From: a virus | DNA: 64,000 nt | Direction: 5' to 3' (one strand) | Virus record (IMG/VR): IMGVR_UViG_3300025073_000036 | Location: 1 to 64,000 of that record | Part shown: piece after piece, positions 63,575 through 64,000 of the stretch | Numbering within the stretch: position 1 is the stretch's first letter | Layout: each line of letters begins with the position of its first letter | Program-made: the position numbers and the translations under genes | The notes under the pieces: model-generated | Databases searched by the model: none | What the model saw: only the letters and a program-made list of their open reading frames with translations | What the model was told of the DNA's origin: nothing

Positions 63575-63816
63575 GCGCGCAGCGCCTACGAGTGCGCGAC
63601 CGAGTGCGACGAGAGCAGGCCCGGAGCGGCCTGAAGGGCTACTCCGGCGAGACCCTGTTGACGGTCGTACAACTGTACGATATTCCGACTGGGCCAGATG
63701 CACCCGAAACGCACCCGAAACGCACCCGTTCGCACCTGTTTTGCACCCGACGTGCGCTCGCAGGTGGTCGGCCGAGTGCGCCCGGGGCGCATGAGACAAG
63801 GGGTTTGCGAACGTGA
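63571..63816 (+). CDS. Short open frame spanning the regulatory region before the small terminase gene
   Basis: This 81-residue frame starts at ATG 63571, overlapping the preceding stop (ATGA). The first 35 residues are basic and helical (LRVRDRVRREQARSGLKGYSGETLLTVVQLYD). The second half is encoded by the promoter, dyad and phased repeats at 63658-63753, giving a low-complexity sequence (PETHPKRTRSHLFCTRRALAGG). Perhaps only the first half is under protein selection. Functional status is uncertain. Confidence 0.4.
   Translation: MSAQRLRVRDRVRREQARSGLKGYSGETLLTVVQLYDIPTGPDAPETHPKRTRSHLFCTRRALAGGRPSAPGAHETRGLRT
63658..63686 (+). promoter_or_regulatory. Promoter with perfect dyad operator before the small terminase gene
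   Basis: TTGACG (63658-63663) and TATTCC (63681-63686) are 17 bp apart. The spacer contains the perfect 16-bp inverted repeat TCGTACA-AC-TGTACGA (63665-63680). A protein bound here would block RNA polymerase. The promoter would feed the small terminase and, past the window edge, the late structural operon. An alternative reading is a nicking site of a packaging region. Confidence 0.6.
63700..63753. repeat. Five phased 10-11 bp repeats before the small terminase gene
   Basis: GCACCCGAAAC (63700-63710), GCACCCGAAAC (63711-63721), GCACCCGTTC (63722-63731), GCACCTGTTTT (63732-63742) and GCACCCGACGT (63743-63753) follow head to tail at one helical turn. This is a typical array of binding sites on one face of DNA. 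With the dyad at 63665 it may be the pac or cos site bound by the small terminase, or an operator cluster for the promoter upstream. Confidence 0.6.
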
Positions 63817-64000
63817 GCGAGGCGGGCACACCCGAGACCGCGCAACCCAGGCCGGCCGAGGCGGACGAGAGGGCCTTCAAGGTGCTCGAGGCCATCGACG
63901 GCGGGAGGTCTCTGCGGACTCTCAAAGTCGAGTTCGGCATCGGGCAGTCGAAACTTGCCAAGATCAGGACCGACGAGGCGCTACGAGCTCGGTGGGTGGC
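63813..64000 (+). CDS. Small terminase subunit-like protein (partial, runs off the right edge)
   Basis: The frame starts at GTG 63813 after GACAAGGGG and continues to the edge (62 residues seen). After a disordered start (VSEAGTPETAQPRPAEADERA) it has FKVLEAIDGGRSLRTLKVEFGIGQSKLAKIRTDEALRARW, a helix-turn-helix of the small terminase kind that recognises the packaging site. The phased repeats and dyad just upstream fit a packaging site. With the probable portal end at base 1, the large terminase would lie outside this window. The small terminase call is inference from HTH and layout. Confidence 0.5.
   Translation, partial: MSEAGTPETAQPRPAEADERAFKVLEAIDGGRSLRTLKVEFGIGQSKLAKIRTDEALRARWV

Noticed and set aside
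1-64000. tRNA genes, CRISPR arrays, diversity-generating retroelement
   Set aside because: Intergenic gaps are too short or lack cloverleaf features; no repeat-spacer array and no reverse transcriptase motif was found by reading.

Overview
The window reads as almost one complete genome of a contractile-tailed (myovirus-type) Caudoviricetes phage with very high GC content. The order is: C-terminus of a probable portal gene, head genes, tail sheath and tube, tape measure, baseplate, fibres, lysis, recombination, replication, and finally the start of a probable small terminase gene. The right end (small terminase) would lead through a large terminase into the portal tail at base 1, so the window looks like a circular or circularly permuted genome missing only about a terminase-portal segment. 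I see no integrase, reverse transcriptase, DNA polymerase, tRNA or CRISPR array. The host cannot be named from sequence; extreme GC, frequent GTG/TTG starts and AGGAGG-type ribosome binding sites suggest a high-GC bacterium.

Region 1 (1-33.9 kb, rightward) is the virion operon: portal end, a 1385-residue protein ending in a DnaN (sliding clamp)-like domain, zinc-ribbon protein, prohead protease, scaffold-like protein, major capsid protein with an inserted beta domain, head/neck proteins, sheath, tube, two overlapping tail-assembly chaperone frames, a tape measure with a long poly-glycine linker, hub, spike, LysM baseplate protein, J-like wedge, I-like protein, and fibres including a beta-helix fibre. 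A promoter followed within about 90 bp by a strong intrinsic terminator sits before the protease gene.

Region 2 (33.9-35.5 kb, leftward) is a small early operon. Region 3 (35.7-38.2 kb, rightward) is the lysis cassette: amidase endolysin, holin-like and spanin-like membrane proteins. Region 4 (38.2-51.7 kb, leftward) holds a long early operon with two adjacent ASCH-family genes, SbcC and SbcD nuclease subunits, a putative single-strand annealing protein, many small zinc-binding proteins and a Cro-like regulator. Region 5 (51.9-63.8 kb, rightward) is the replication and DNA-metabolism operon: an initiator gene with iterons inside its own coding sequence, a DnaC-type helicase loader, VRR-NUC and PD-(D/E)XK nucleases, winged-helix proteins, two adenine methyltransferases, a DUF5131 protein, two nucleoside-deoxyribosyltransferase-like proteins and many small translationally coupled genes.

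The regulatory layer is the most striking part. Four related 17-bp operator-like sequences (consensus TTRGCG-N3-SRSGCSTA) lie in the three intergenic gaps that start the early operons. In two of them the element fills the 17-bp spacer between well-formed -35 and -10 boxes, and two face each other beside the Cro-like gene. A perfect 16-bp dyad fills the spacer of a further promoter beside the small terminase gene and is followed by five 10-11 bp phased repeats that could be a packaging or regulatory site. Together with lambda-like iterons inside the initiator gene and a DnaC-like loader, this suggests lambda-style control and replication in a contractile phage that borrows the host helicase and polymerase. 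There is no gap longer than 300 bases without a gene; the largest (35464-35665) is described.
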